This document shows, piece by piece, positions 11,917 to 24,258 of a stretch of 64,000 nucleotides of DNA. The notes beneath the pieces are model-generated. The model searched no databases. It had not been told where the DNA came from and saw nothing but the letters and a program-made list of their open reading frames with translations. The position numbers and the translations under genes are program-made. The stretch's first letter is position 1. Every line of letters begins with the position of its first letter. Source of the stretch: Nymphaea colorata (lineage: Eukaryota > Streptophyta > Magnoliopsida > Nymphaeales > Nymphaeaceae); assembly GCF_008831285.2 (NCBI RefSeq), contig NC_045147.1, forward strand, positions 19,224,581-19,288,580, read 5' to 3'.

Positions 11917-12016
11917 TTATTTGCACATTGCTCCCTCTATGTATCTTAGTTCATAACATTTTGGTGTTATTTGCACGTTGCTTCCTCTATATATCTTAGT
12001 TTATGACATATTGGTA
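11917..12016. repeat. 50-bp tandem duplication
   Basis: Two diverged copies, 50 bp apart, each begin TTTGCAC(A/G)TTGCT and run through CCTCTAT(G/A)TATCTTAGTT to TTGGT. A TGGGCAGTTGCCCA inverted motif lies just to the left at about 11882. No coding sequence. Confidence 0.75.
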
Positions 12017-12694
12017 CACCCCAAATCTAAGGTTTCATGTATTAATGCCTTTTAACCACAAATTTAGCCTGGAACCTAATTAACCTGCTTCATGTGTCAT
12101 AAAACATGAGCCTCCATGTACGTGCTTTTCCCATGTGGGAAGCTCAAAATTTTGTGCTTGAGTTTTCTTTTTGTTGTTGAACACGTGGTCCAGCATTCTC
12201 AGAACTAAAGCCTCATCTGTACAAATGTTCCGACCGATTTTTTCTCCCACGGAATGATGGTGCAACTCTTCCGTCTTCCAACTTATTCGCGGAGTTAATA
12301 GGCTGGGTTACTTTCCAAACAACCAATTTGTCTAAAAGAGCATGAGACATTTAAGCCGATCCATCAATGTCTGGTTCAGTTTCTTTCATGAGTTTCTTTT
12401 GTCCGAGCTTCGATAGACTCGAAGAAATGTTTTAGAACTTGACAAACAACTATTTGTTTTAACAGCATACGAGTTTTCCTGCAGTGGTCCTTTCACTTAA
12501 CCTTCCGATTTTGCTTTCTCATGGTTGGAAATGTTAGACTAATTAATGGAGTGATCGGTTCCGCAGATTCATGGGCGGGCGAGTTTAGGGCTGTAAAGAA
12601 TGTTTAGGAAAAGAATCTGGATTGAGACTACTTCTCCCACTTTACGCCGAGCTTGTCTTTTATGATAAATTTTCTCGTAAGACATGATAGTCGA

Positions 12695-12850
12695 GTAGGG
12701 CCGGAGCTAGAAAGTGTCCATACTACTAGTTACAAATTCCTAAAGAAAGATGTTGGTGGCCTTCAATTTTTTTTAAAAAAATTTTGTTGATGTAAATTTA
12801 GAAATTTTCAAAAGGGCTCTTCTTAACCCACCTGGCTCTGCCCCATATTT
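12695..12850. mobile_element. inverted-repeat element of the GGGGC(A/G)GAGC type
   Basis: The left end GGGCCGGAGCTAG and the reverse complement of the right end CTGGCTCTGCCCC agree at about 10 of 13 positions. The interior is A/T-rich with AAAATTTTG-type strings. Sequences with the same edges recur at about 38385-38560, 55946-56107, 56494-56625 and 59275-59400. A short non-autonomous element is likely; class not assigned. Confidence 0.45.
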
Positions 12851-13079
12851 GGGGCTAACCTACATGTTTGTCTTAAAAAAGGCAGGCCCATTAAGTGGTC
12901 TGGTCTTGAAAAGTTCTTTGTAAAAACAAAAGAAAAAAAAAAGAAAGAAAAACTGCTAAGCAATCTTAGGTTGTGTCTGGGTACTGCTGTTCCCTGGCAG
13001 AGATTGACCATACATGGGTCACATCACCCGCTCTAGTAAGAACTCTCGTCCAAGGATTTGATGTAAGAAACTTTAGGGA

Positions 13080-13330
13080 TTGTTTGACAATAAGAACATG
13101 TCAGTGTTTCATAAATTTACTTGAAAATTGAGATAGATTGGTAAGACACATGTTTAAGTGTCATATAATATAGATTTATCTCAATTAAGAACAAGCCAGT
13201 GTTCCATAAATTTACTTGAAAATTGAGATAGATTGGTAAGACACTTGTTTAAGTGTCATATAATATAGATTTATCTCAATTTTGTGGCAGATTCATGAAA
13301 CACTGTCTTATTTGGTGCTGTCTAGGTAAA
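13080..13330. mobile_element. MITE-like element carrying an internal 95-bp tandem duplication
   Basis: Arms AGTGTTTCAT (13103-13112) and ATGAAACACT (13295-13304) are perfectly complementary, with weaker outer pairing of GTTTGAC and GTAAAC. Inside, a 95-bp unit occurs twice head to tail (13092-13186 and 13187-13281) with only a few differences. Each unit is itself a near-palindrome: AATTGAGATAGATT near its middle pairs with ATAGATTTATCTCAATT at its end. No coding sequence. Confidence 0.6.
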
Positions 13331-16300
13331 CAAACTAGATTTCACCACTGTACAAAGTGATCATTTAAAGTCCTCACCAAAACCTCGTAATTGAGGTCAT
13401 TTCTTTCATATTTTTTTCTCTCTTTTTCTTTTTAAGGTCCGGGGTGGATTCTGGCCTTAAATCCCCGATATGTGATCTTGCCTTGGATCTTATATTGTGG
13501 TAAATGAAGGCCCCCTTAATTTCATACAGTGCTCTATTTTTTTGTTCTTTGATCGTGGGGTTTGAAGAAAAAATCCTTTGTTATAGCATTCGAATCTAAT
13601 CTATCTCTTACATTACATGTGCCAAGAGCAGCAGTGAAGTTTTTTCATCCTTCCTCAGTTTTAGAGAACAGTGCATGGGTTGAGGGGAAATATTAATTTG
13701 CTTCCATATTTTCCTCTCAAGGATGGGAAAAGTGCTCCCAGAGCGAGAGGCCTAGAGTTACCCTGGTTCAATCTGCATGCACCCTCGCTGGCTACTGTTC
13801 CTCATTTGGGGGCAAAGAGAATCCAATTCCATACTAATTGAAGCACTTGGGCCTTTACTGATTCCTCCGAATTCCCAGACCCCAAAATCCCTTCACGAAC
13901 CTTTCATTTCTTAATAACAAGAAGCCCATGCACCTCTCTTTGGAGTAGACAATTCTTCCGTACCCAGAAAACCTCTTGTCTTCTCGCTTTCTTCTCCCCT
14001 TTACTCGAGTGCGATGTCATGTGGAAGTGACTTAAAATCCACACGTAAGCAAATGATCAATAGCTAAAGACTACAACACTATGGATGCATATTGTAAAAG
14101 TAAAAGCAACACTGAATCGTAACTTGACCAACAACTCCAAAGGTGTGAATGGAATCAGCAAATGCGTCTTCCATGACTTGGGTCTCAAGAACATGATGTT
14201 GCACGGTCCACATTCCCAAGCACATCGGCTTTACTTCCATTTATATAAGCACTGTGGGGTAGAACTGCCATTCAGGATGGATGATAAAGAAGAATCAGTT
14301 CATTTATAAATTTAGATTCTTGTAGATAATTCCTTCTCTCTCTTCTTCGAATGCTTACTAAAAACCTTTATATCTCATTCATCTCTTGTAGAAGGGCTGG
14401 TTGGTTGAGGATATTCAGTTCAAGTTGCTCGTATATGAGGATTGGATCCTGACGATCCAAGTGGCCGGAGATTGAGGAATGGTAGATCATTTTGCCTTTT
14501 CTTCGTTTGTTTCACACCAACAAAATTCTAACATTATATGGAGGTTGATGTGAACACGTAGCAGACCAAGGCAGCATCTCTTTTAAATATGTTTAGTGGT
14601 GATAATTGCGGCACTTCTAGAAGAGAATTTAGCCATGACAGCTTTGCTTAAGCATTTTAAATCCACAGTCCGTGGCCCCCAAGCGTCTAGAACAAATTTA
14701 AAAATGGACTTACGGAGCGAATAAGGAAAGAGCTGCGCACAAAAGAAGCTCCAGCAGCCATGCTTGGTGGCGCAAGGAGAACACTTCTCAGTAAAATATG
14801 GACGAACTTTTGGAAAGTGGGTGTTACAAGCGTCGAAAGAGACAAAACGGAAGCAATAATTTCTTCGCAAGCCTCCAACGCAGAAAAGGCAGGAAGGACA
14901 AGAGGAGCATCGTGAACATAAATGAAAAGAAAAGAAAGGCGTGAAGGCTGGCGTTAAAGATGCAGGAAAGCGTGTACTGGGCTTTGCTGGATAGGACTGA
15001 CTGCTTTGGAGATTTTAATTGGAGAGGCACTTCCAGCTTATTCAACAACTTCTGCTGCTAGCTTGTAAGCACAGTACGTCCAGCAGCAGTAAATGGGAAG
15101 AGAGAGAGAGTGTGTGTGCGTCTGTGTGTACGTATGCGTGCATGCATACATTTGTGTATGTCTGTGTGTACATCACTTTGTTGATTATTCTAGGAAATGA
15201 CACACCACTTAGATTATTAAGTCAAAACAGGAAGTAATTAATTTCAGGTGAGCGGGAGAGATCAACTGTACAACTAAAGCTTTCACCTAACATTTGTTTT
15301 CATGAAGTATAGAGTCTGCTTTCAATTTTGCTGTCACTGGAAGTTATTAATTCATCAAGACAGAAACTGCGCTGTTCAACTGATTCTTGGTTAAAGTTAA
15401 AGGTAATTTCTTCTTCTTCTTCTTTTCTATTTGGAGCCCTTTCAGGTACCCGTGCGCATTGTCTGAGTTGGACCCGGGTCGGTTTCGCTTGCTCCAACAT
15501 GGTCCGAAACTTGCACCTTGTGACCGGAGCTCGGCTTGAGTCGAATCATGTGCATGGCTGTACTGTAGTTAGCAAGACACCTCGGCGTGGCTTGTTCTTT
15601 ACTTAATTAGTTCAAAAAGCGAAACAATAAAAACCATCTTATCAAATTGCCTCCTTTATTTGGATCATTTGTCAAGGAGCTTGGAAAGTCTCCCCAGTTG
15701 AAGAAGGTTGTTAAATATCTTAGCTGATCGCTTAAAACAACTCTTTCTTAATAAATTCCCAGAAATCGCATCGTTCCAACCTTGATGATCACTAATTTCC
15801 TTTAGCAAGATCTGTTAATCAACAATTTTGAAAACTAAAACTAGACAAAATAAATTTAATGACATAGGAAAAACCAAACCTGACCGGTTTAATCAGGTGA
15901 ATTATACTCAATTTGTGGTCATGAATCGGGGTCAGGACCCTAGCTAGTGAGTCCGAGTTGAGCCCAAAACTGGGAACCCATCAGCCAAGTTCATGAAAGT
16001 GTTAAGCTGGTCGATCTTCGACTGAGTTTAAGCGATCTTAGCTGCAGCGTCACCCTTGCCTGAGTGATCTCAGCTTCTCACTGATCTGCTTCCTAAAAAT
16101 CTAAATTTTAAGAAAGCCCAAGTACTATGCTCCTAAAATTAACATAAAACCAAGAAAAATAAGCTCAAGGTGTATAATATTGACGATCAGGCGGGCATTT
16201 GGGCCTTCACAAAAGATGCAGATTATTTAGGATCACTAATCACTAGAATGCCGCTGTTCAAAAATCGATTTTGAATCACTGACACAAGAGAGTACGTCAC

Positions 16301-19300
16301 TGATAAAACTTTCAGCGGCGCCACATGGTTAATCCACACCCATCACCACCACGAACAATAGTGTGAAAAGCATCGCTTCTTAATCACTGACACCATTTTC
16401 ACTAACAACCTTGTGATGAAAGGTGATTATGTACATCAAGGTGCACCGTGCACGAACTCCCATACATAACATGTGTCCCTGGGTCCGCTGGCCCGAAGAT
16501 ACATGTCATGCACATGGGTCTATACACAATTTACGATGGTACAGGTCTGTGCATGTACCTTCTGATGCGCTTTATGTGTCACTTCAATGTGAAAAGGGCA
16601 TAGGTACTTAATGGTTCGTTTGTAGTGTGATGTCATGCCATGAATCTAATTGATTTGTCCAAATAGTAATCTTAGGATAAGGTCTGATGACTGGGAGAGA
16701 TCAATAGCATAGTTTTAATTATTGCTTAATTGAAAAGTAATCAAACGACCGTTTTGTGCTGAACCCAACGTTGAATTAAGTAATAAGGCAGATTTCAATT
16801 ATTGAGTGTTCTGTGTCGTTGTCAGATCTTCGATCCTATCCCTTGGAGTTCTCATGCGAGCAAAGTGTGAAGCCCATGTGCTAATATGCCTTCTCTGATG
16901 CTGCAGCCTCGAAATCTTATCATGGAAGACGGAATTTTTGTTCACTTTACGTAACACGATCATTGTCTCACCTGCCACCTTGCATTTTATCCAATTCATA
17001 CCAAGCCTTAGCTAATAAGCAATAGTTCATATGTTAATATCATGGAGAAAATAGAGCAATTCAAGTTGAAGAAGAAAGAAACAAAGGGCAAGCAAGTTGC
17101 ATGGATTAAGACAACGTGACTAGTTCGCTCTGTTATTAACTGTCTGTCAATTCAATCTTAAAGACGTCTTAGTTGAAGAAGGTCAAGGGTTCAATACCAA
17201 GATTGCGTCATATTATAGATATAATTTGGCTGGCATTTTCCAGATACTCTATGAGAAAGAAAAGAAAAAGGTTTTTCAGGTTAAAGATACGATTAGATCC
17301 ACTAGGGCAAAGTCGCCTTTAGCAGTAATTTGATACGCTTAAAAGGCAAAATGTGGCATCTTCACTTTCAAGAGTTGATTTACAGATCCCCCATTCTCAC
17401 CGGGTCAGCTTCACCGTCCAATTTTAATGGTTTCTATCAGGGTTTTGGATCCCTTCCTATGTTGGTGGTGATCTCAGTGGGTACTTGGTCGTCTTTGAAT
17501 TAATTGGACATCAGATCCAAGGCGAGATATTAGATTTGGCAGGTCCAATGATTTGTTTGATGGGTCTGATTGGTCTGGATCCATGGAGTCGCCACTATAA
17601 GGATCCATCATGCGTGTTCCCAGGTCAGGGGTGATTCTAACTGTTAGAGGCGCCAAAGAGGAACATTTTGTAAACGTTCTATGTATTTACTCAAAAATTC
17701 AAATAAATTCATGTAACACTTGTAAATATATTTAATAAATCTACCTGAATTTTAAAGCAAATAGAAACACTAACAAACAATCCATCAATACTGAGATTGA
17801 AGCCGTCACCGTTTTGATCAATGAGGAAACGTTTTCCAATTTCGAACGGCATTCAACAGGTTGTTTAGTATAAAAATTACTCTGATCATCAGGTTGATTT
17901 GGTATTTAGTTTCAGAAGAGAACACACTCCAACATCATTGCTGCCATCACTTTCACCAACGCGCCCTGGGCGACACTTCCTTTCGTGGAAGCTAGTCATC
18001 TTCTTCGACACGAAAATAGCGTTGTTGTTTCTTTTGTTTGTTGTAGTGACACTTGTAATTCAAGAAACTATACGACTGTACCTGAATAGTAGATCTTGTC
18101 ACCCGTCTTAAGATGCCATGGACACGTTTCAGAACCTGGAAAGATGTTTCTTGATAAGTTTATCTGAATGCACAAATAGGATTTTATAAGATTTTGAAAA
18201 ATTTTTAAGACTCATGAACTTTTTGCTGTTCTTATAAAACCAATCTTTCTTATCCTTCCTAGTAAAACCAATCCATGGGCAGCTTTATAATCTCAAGAAA
18301 ATGTGAATTATGCCTTCATATTTAGGTCGTGCTTGATAGTCTCAGATCTTAAAATTATAAGCAGCATAGAAAAGTATGTTTTCAGAGAACAAACTGAGTA
18401 TCAAAATAACCTGAATTTTAAATCTATGCTACATGGATTGGAGGAGGAGAGGAAAGGGTTTTCAACCTTAAATCTATGGATCTGCCGGGGATCTCAAATC
18501 TGCCGCGGTGAACAAACACAACCTATTACTATATTTATTTTTCTAAATGAAATTATATTCATCTAATTATTTTAACCTAATCCATTCTCCAAAACATCAA
18601 CGTTGCGAAAAAGGCTAACAAATCTGCCGACACTAACATACTTTTTTGGGTTCCATAATTTGTTTTCTATGATAAAATCTTGTAAGACTGGATATGAGCG
18701 AATTCGGCAGCAATCGAGTCCGCAGCAGCGAAATGACGCATATATATCAACTGCTCCAAAAGTAAACATGGTTAATGGTGGACTAATTTGGTGGACAAAG
18801 TCCATCGCCAGATCCAGTTAACTTTTAGCAGACTTAGTTGTTCACAACCAAAGACAGGGGATGACGAACCAAGTACACTAAATTCAAACCCGATTCTGTA
18901 TTAGAGTCTTTTTTCTTGTACCAAATACAACCAATTGGAGTTGGAAGCATAGATCTGACCCGTTAATACAAATTTCTTATGAAAAAGACCGAGCAAGAAC
19001 AAGTTCTAAAAAGTGAACGACTCCAGCAACAACTGGTGACCCCTGAACTCGGTTGATGCCCCGTTTGGTTGAACCTAAGGTTAAAAGTGGACGGCATAAA
19101 TAAGACAGTGGAGTAAATTAAGATCGGGAATTGAGTCTAATCAATCAGGTTGTCAACTCGTTGAATCTTAGATTTAGCAACTCAGATCGTTTGGGTCATG
19201 AATCAGCAAAAATATTATTATATACGTTTCCAAGCAAAATATAATGATAAAATATATGAAAAAATGTAATTCTAAAAAACAAGAAAAACTTTAAATTTTT

Positions 19301-22300
19301 TCAAAAATAGTAAGAAACTTCGCACCCATTTATTATCTAGTGAAATAAGTGTATTTGCCACCGGTTTTGGTTCAGATCGGCCGATTAATTTTTTACAACA
19401 ATGACATAATCTGAACTATGCTCACATCTTGTTAAACAATCTGAACTTGAATGTGGCATGAAATTCCATAAATCGCCAATGATTTTGTGGTTTGGGTCCA
19501 GCACATCCTCACTCATAAAGGGTCTTAGCACTTAGCAGTAAGTAGTTTGCATGGTACTAAACGGAAGAAGGCTACGTATAGACATGTTGCTACAATGTTG
19601 TCCAGTCCACAGTACCTCCTGACTGTAACGGGGCAGAAGTCTACCCGAATTGTCTTATAAATTCCGGATAAATATTCTGACCTAGAGATCCCCAGATATG
19701 AAGTCCATGTTCTGCCTTCGCGTCCAATATTGATCCCAGCAATCAAAATAACTCCCATGTCTTTACTCAATCATACTCTTTCTTTAGCTTTTCTTTTATG
19801 TCTTTCCGAGGACGCAAGGGTTATAAGAAATACAAGATCCTTTAGAAACTTGGCCAAGTAAACAAGACTTTGAAAGACAGAAGGAATAATCTCGGCGTTT
19901 GATCTGTTCCACATACGAGAAAAAAAAGTGTGAACCAATACTAAATAAGAAAAATGCTTCATCATACTTTTTTTTCTTTATTTTTCTCTCAATTGCCGAT
20001 CTGTAAGAGGTAAGGGCTAAGGTTATTTCTTATCTATATACCATCTAATTGTCTACCACCTGCCACATATATATGTGTTCCTAATGCATTAGGACATCAG
20101 CATTAAATTTACATAGTGTATGAATATTTTATCATATGACGCCATCCAGCAGATTTCAATTCTTTGAAACAAGCCAAACCGCTAGCAGTTTGCAATATAT
20201 ATAATAAGTGGCATCCTCGTATCCGGACGGGATCTGATCTAAAGGGGCCAATTCAGGTTCATTTAGACAAGATTGGCATGAGAGAGTGGGTGGGTGGAAT
20301 ATATTAGGGCAGATGGAGATGAAGATTAGATTGAGGGGAGATATTAAGAACTAGTTGGTCCCGTCCAGGCTGCATCCGGATCATATTGTCAGTTCAGGGG
20401 GCTCCTTCCCCCAAGACCCTGAAATGCTAGGGGTTCCGCTGGCATTGAGTAAGACGCTTATATTTGATAATAATAACGATAAGAAACGGTGGATGAGAAG
20501 GAGGAGAGCATCACAAAGCCACTGGTTTCCCCCCGATATGAAGTGCAGCTAATTAAGGCATCCAAGCCGCTCTAATTCCCGAATCCAGCCAAAACCGTGG
20601 GTCCTTTCATCTCTGCCCAGAGGCCACCCACTCTCCTTTTTATCTTTCCTTTCCCTTCTTTTTCTTATCCCCAGATCCTTTGGAACTATCATAAATTCTA
20701 TTTTATATTAATTCCACCTACTGGACATTCTCATAACTGTGCTCGGAAGCAGCTTTTTTTTATTATCTACATTTTTTGTTCTTCAAGCTTGGTATGTGAA
20801 TTCGTTGCTGGATTACACCATCTGGACTGGATGGGTTCTGCTCCCACGAGGTCTGAGAACAAGAGACTGTGACAAAAAGCTGGGTCACATCGTGTGAGTT
20901 GAGTTGGCGACGCTTCAGATTAGGGTCCGCCGCCCTGGTTGTCCTTGTCCAGCCTGTTCGCAGGCGCTCTGGAAAGGAAAGGAACGCCCTTTTGCTTTAC
21001 CTGCTGTTCCGACTTTGGGTCCTGGGGATCAGGGTGCAACCAATGGGTCCGGGATCCACCGTTTGCTTGAGTCCCAGATCTGGGCATGGAACCAATGGGT
21101 CCGAGACCCACCGGATGCAGTAGTCTCTCTCTCAACAGGGTCTCCTGATTTTTATGTGCACCGTCGCATCAGACCAGACTGTCAGGTTTCACGTGTCTCA
21201 AGATGCGAATAGCGAGAAAGGGAGGGAGGGAGGAGTTCGAGTGTGAGCCCGTTGTGCAGCTCTACTCTATGTACATTAAGAAAATGGGGTAGAGAAAAGA
21301 TCTGGGAGGACACAAGGTGATGGCCCTTGCCGGAAAAAAAGGCAAGAGGAAAGAAAACCGCGTCGAAAAAGCCTTTCTTTGTTCACCCGGGAAGTCGGAG
21401 GAGGGGCCAATGGTTAAACATTGGGAAACGGAGAACTTGTGGTTTGATGGACCTAACTTAATACAACGGAGCCATGGCCCCCTAGCTTGGGTCCTGTATG
21501 GACAAAGATGCCTTGGTCCTAAAAAGGGCGTTCATGAAGTTGCATCATTAGAAGGCAATTGAAGAATGAAAAGAAGCTTTAAAAAAGGAAGAAGGTGGTG
21601 CCAGGGATCCACCTAGCTAGTTAATAGAAACATCCTTGCAATGCTTGGGAGTAACTTCCGGTATACGGTGGAACAAGGTATTGTTGGAATTTTAAATATA
21701 AAAATCTCATCGAGTTGTCGACATTACAAAAAAAGGTCTTGGCACTGCAAAAAGATTACCACGTGCTTCTTCCTCAAGAAGCTAAAGCTTTGAACATGGT
21801 TAAGGAGGCATTATGGGGATGGCGGAAACTAATTACACTTAAATCTAAATGTAGCGATTTAGAATTTGTGGAAATACCAAAATGCTATTTTGCATGCTAA
21901 GGACTCCAAAATGAAATAGAAAAAGTACATGTGGCAGTATGTGAGATGATAAAGAGGCTCCATATCATACACTGGTGCACAATTATGACTAAAATACAAT
22001 TAGTTCATACTGAAAAAGAAAACTTTTCCTAAAGACAAAATTGGAAAAAAAAAAAAGTAAAAAAAATACTATGGTAAAAATTTTTGTAAGTAAATGACAA
22101 AAAATCTCTTTCCCTCTTTTACTGTGCCCGGTGCACCTAACTTTCTCTCGATTTATACTGCCAAACAAAGTTTCTATGTGGATGGGTTCCGGAATCAAGC
22201 TTGATCCAATTCTGGGATTAGATATTTATAATCTAAGAAGAATTTCTAAGGGATCACAGTGAGTACTAGTGTCCTGACTTCTCCTGCTTGAAGACAGAAT

Positions 22301-24184
22301 TTCTATTGAAAATCGCAGCCGGCCTTCGTCGGAAGCAGCTGGTCTTCCCCTAATTCACCCTGGTCTCAACTTGGCAGTCTAAATTAGAAAATCTCCCCTG
22401 GCAATTGGGACCCTCTCGTCTGGCCCCTAAGATTTTCTTTGTTCCATTTATTTCTTTCTTTGAAAATACGTGCCCTTCGTTATTCTTTATTCCTTCGCAA
22501 CGAAAGGGCAGCGAATCCTCCATGTCAAGATAGTTTGAATTAAAAAAAAATTTTCTGTTCATTTTTGTTGTTTAATCAGATCCCAACATCATAAAAGTTC
22601 CACAACCATATCATATCTGCAGAAAGCGATTTCTCCATCCGTCATCCTCATATCCTTGAGTTTGCACTTCTATTAAATAATTTCAGGTGTGCACATGTTT
22701 CAAAGTAATTCTTGAAAAGGATTCGTCTTAAACAAATTGTAATAGTTTTTGTTTTACTCATCAGATCATAAACATGACCAGGCTTTGAGAGATTTTGAAC
22801 TCTGATCATAATTACGTTAAAGAACTTTGCAGAGTCAAGTTTCCTTTCCAATTCGATTAAAACAACACAGAAACAAGCTCTCAACAAGATGAACATAAGA
22901 AATCAGCAACGGCCATTTTCCCCCTAATACAGAAAAATAGAAACTACGTGCCTGTGCACATGAAAGCAAGCTAAACTACGCGCTTCAACCAACCGAAAGG
23001 CACATGTATGCCCGACACCTCATGACGCCATTAATGAGTCAAACAATAAGGAGGCACCCCACAATAAATGTCGACTTTCCTACTCTTTAATAGAAACTAA
23101 TAATTGAAACCACAGAGCCAACCCCCTACCACTATCAGAGTTTGCAGATTTCAGGTATGAAAACGGAGCACTACAGCCAAAGGCCCATTGTCAAAGCACA
23201 GCGAAAAGGTTTCCTTCTGGAGATCAATAAGATTAGAATGTTGGACTACAGCCAAAGAACGGCCATCGCGCAAGCAAGATCATATAGAAACAATAGTGAA
23301 GAGAGTATACTTAGTACATAAGGAATAAAACTTTTTTGGCTTATAGCTGCTGAAAGTGGAAGAAAGGAAAAGGAAAAAGAAAAAAAGCGGGTAATGTTTG
23401 GAAGGTGCAGACGACAAATTCCCTCATAACTTTGTTCTGCTGATTCTTTTTTCCTTGTGTTGGCCCTCTTGGGGAAGGCAGATACGGAAAATAGTTAAAA
23501 CTTTTCTGCAAAATGATTCTCCTTCTCTTAGCCCAAAGTACCAGAAGGAAGAGATCACACCATTGTCATTAATTCCACCTTTAAAACTTTCACATGAAGG
23601 AAGAGATCAAAAGGTCTAATGAATTATTTTATTTGGTTAATTGGCATTTAACAAATTGTTTGCATCTTCTAAGACAAGTACAAAGAGCGAGTGCAGGGAC
23701 ATTGAAGATTATGAGTGCAAGATGAGCCGAGCCGAGCCGGGTTGAGCTGAAAAGTGGGGAGTAGATTCTGATTGGAGCATGTGCAGAGGAGATGGGAGCC
23801 AGCTAGTTGGATCCAAGCAAAAAATGGGCCGCCGGTTTCCAAGCTTCGGCTCCAGGTATGGGCCAACGCCGAAAACGGTGGGACATTTTCCGGCTCAGAT
23901 TTTGCATTCCAGGAGTGCCCATGCGATTCCCTGCTTTAGATCTTTTTATCGCTCACTTTATACTTTGTTGATTTCATATTTCATAAGATAAATTATATGC
24001 TTCGATCCTTTAATTACAGTATCAATATGCCACCGTCATTCCACAACTCTAAAGCATGAGAAAACATTTTTCTCATTACCAAGAAGAGTATTAATATAAT
24101 ACTGTGGACAGTTTTGCAGAGAAAATGGGGAAAACGGCAGTGGAATTCATGAGACAAACAAGGGCATTTTCGTGAGCAGTTCAA

Positions 24185-24192
24185 TATTTAAA
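24185..24192 (+). promoter_or_regulatory. possible TATA-like box of the pectin methylesterase gene
   Basis: TATTTAAA lies 74 bp upstream of the start codon. It would place initiation near 24215-24225 and give a short leader of about 40 nt. It is the only TATA-like string suitably placed, but the match is imperfect. Confidence 0.35.
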
Positions 24193-24258
24193 CAAGTGAG
24201 CTCTTGCCTCCTCCTCATCACATCTAGAGCAGCCTCTGTTCGTTGACACCTGCCAGCC

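Larger units (their letters stand above)
8120..24180. other. 16-kb intergenic region between the MYB and pectin methylesterase genes
   Basis: I find no gene I can support. Separately listed contents are a GC-rich ACGT-box block (8340-9180), inverted-repeat elements at 10568-10731 and 13080-13330, a 50-bp duplication at 11917-12016 and a GGGGC-type element at 12695-12850. A possible further inverted-repeat element lies at about 16614-16751 (ends TTCGTTTG and CAAACGAC). One minus-strand ATG frame (10070..10324, 84 aa, charged, with a CPKRAR basic patch) has protein-like composition but no recognised domain, promoter or splice support. From about 13.4 to 24.1 kb I see only AT-rich spacer and short chance frames. 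Those at 14.1-15.5, 19.5-20.0 and 20.6-21.6 kb were inspected and show no domain. Confidence 0.6.

Noticed and set aside
17185-17215. tRNA B-box-like GGTTCAATACC
   Set aside because: No A-box, acceptor stem or cloverleaf can be formed around it.
20904-21212. 102-codon plus frame with Cys/Pro-rich start
   Set aside because: No domain or promoter; an overlapping frame in each other register is equally long because the local sequence is GC-richer.
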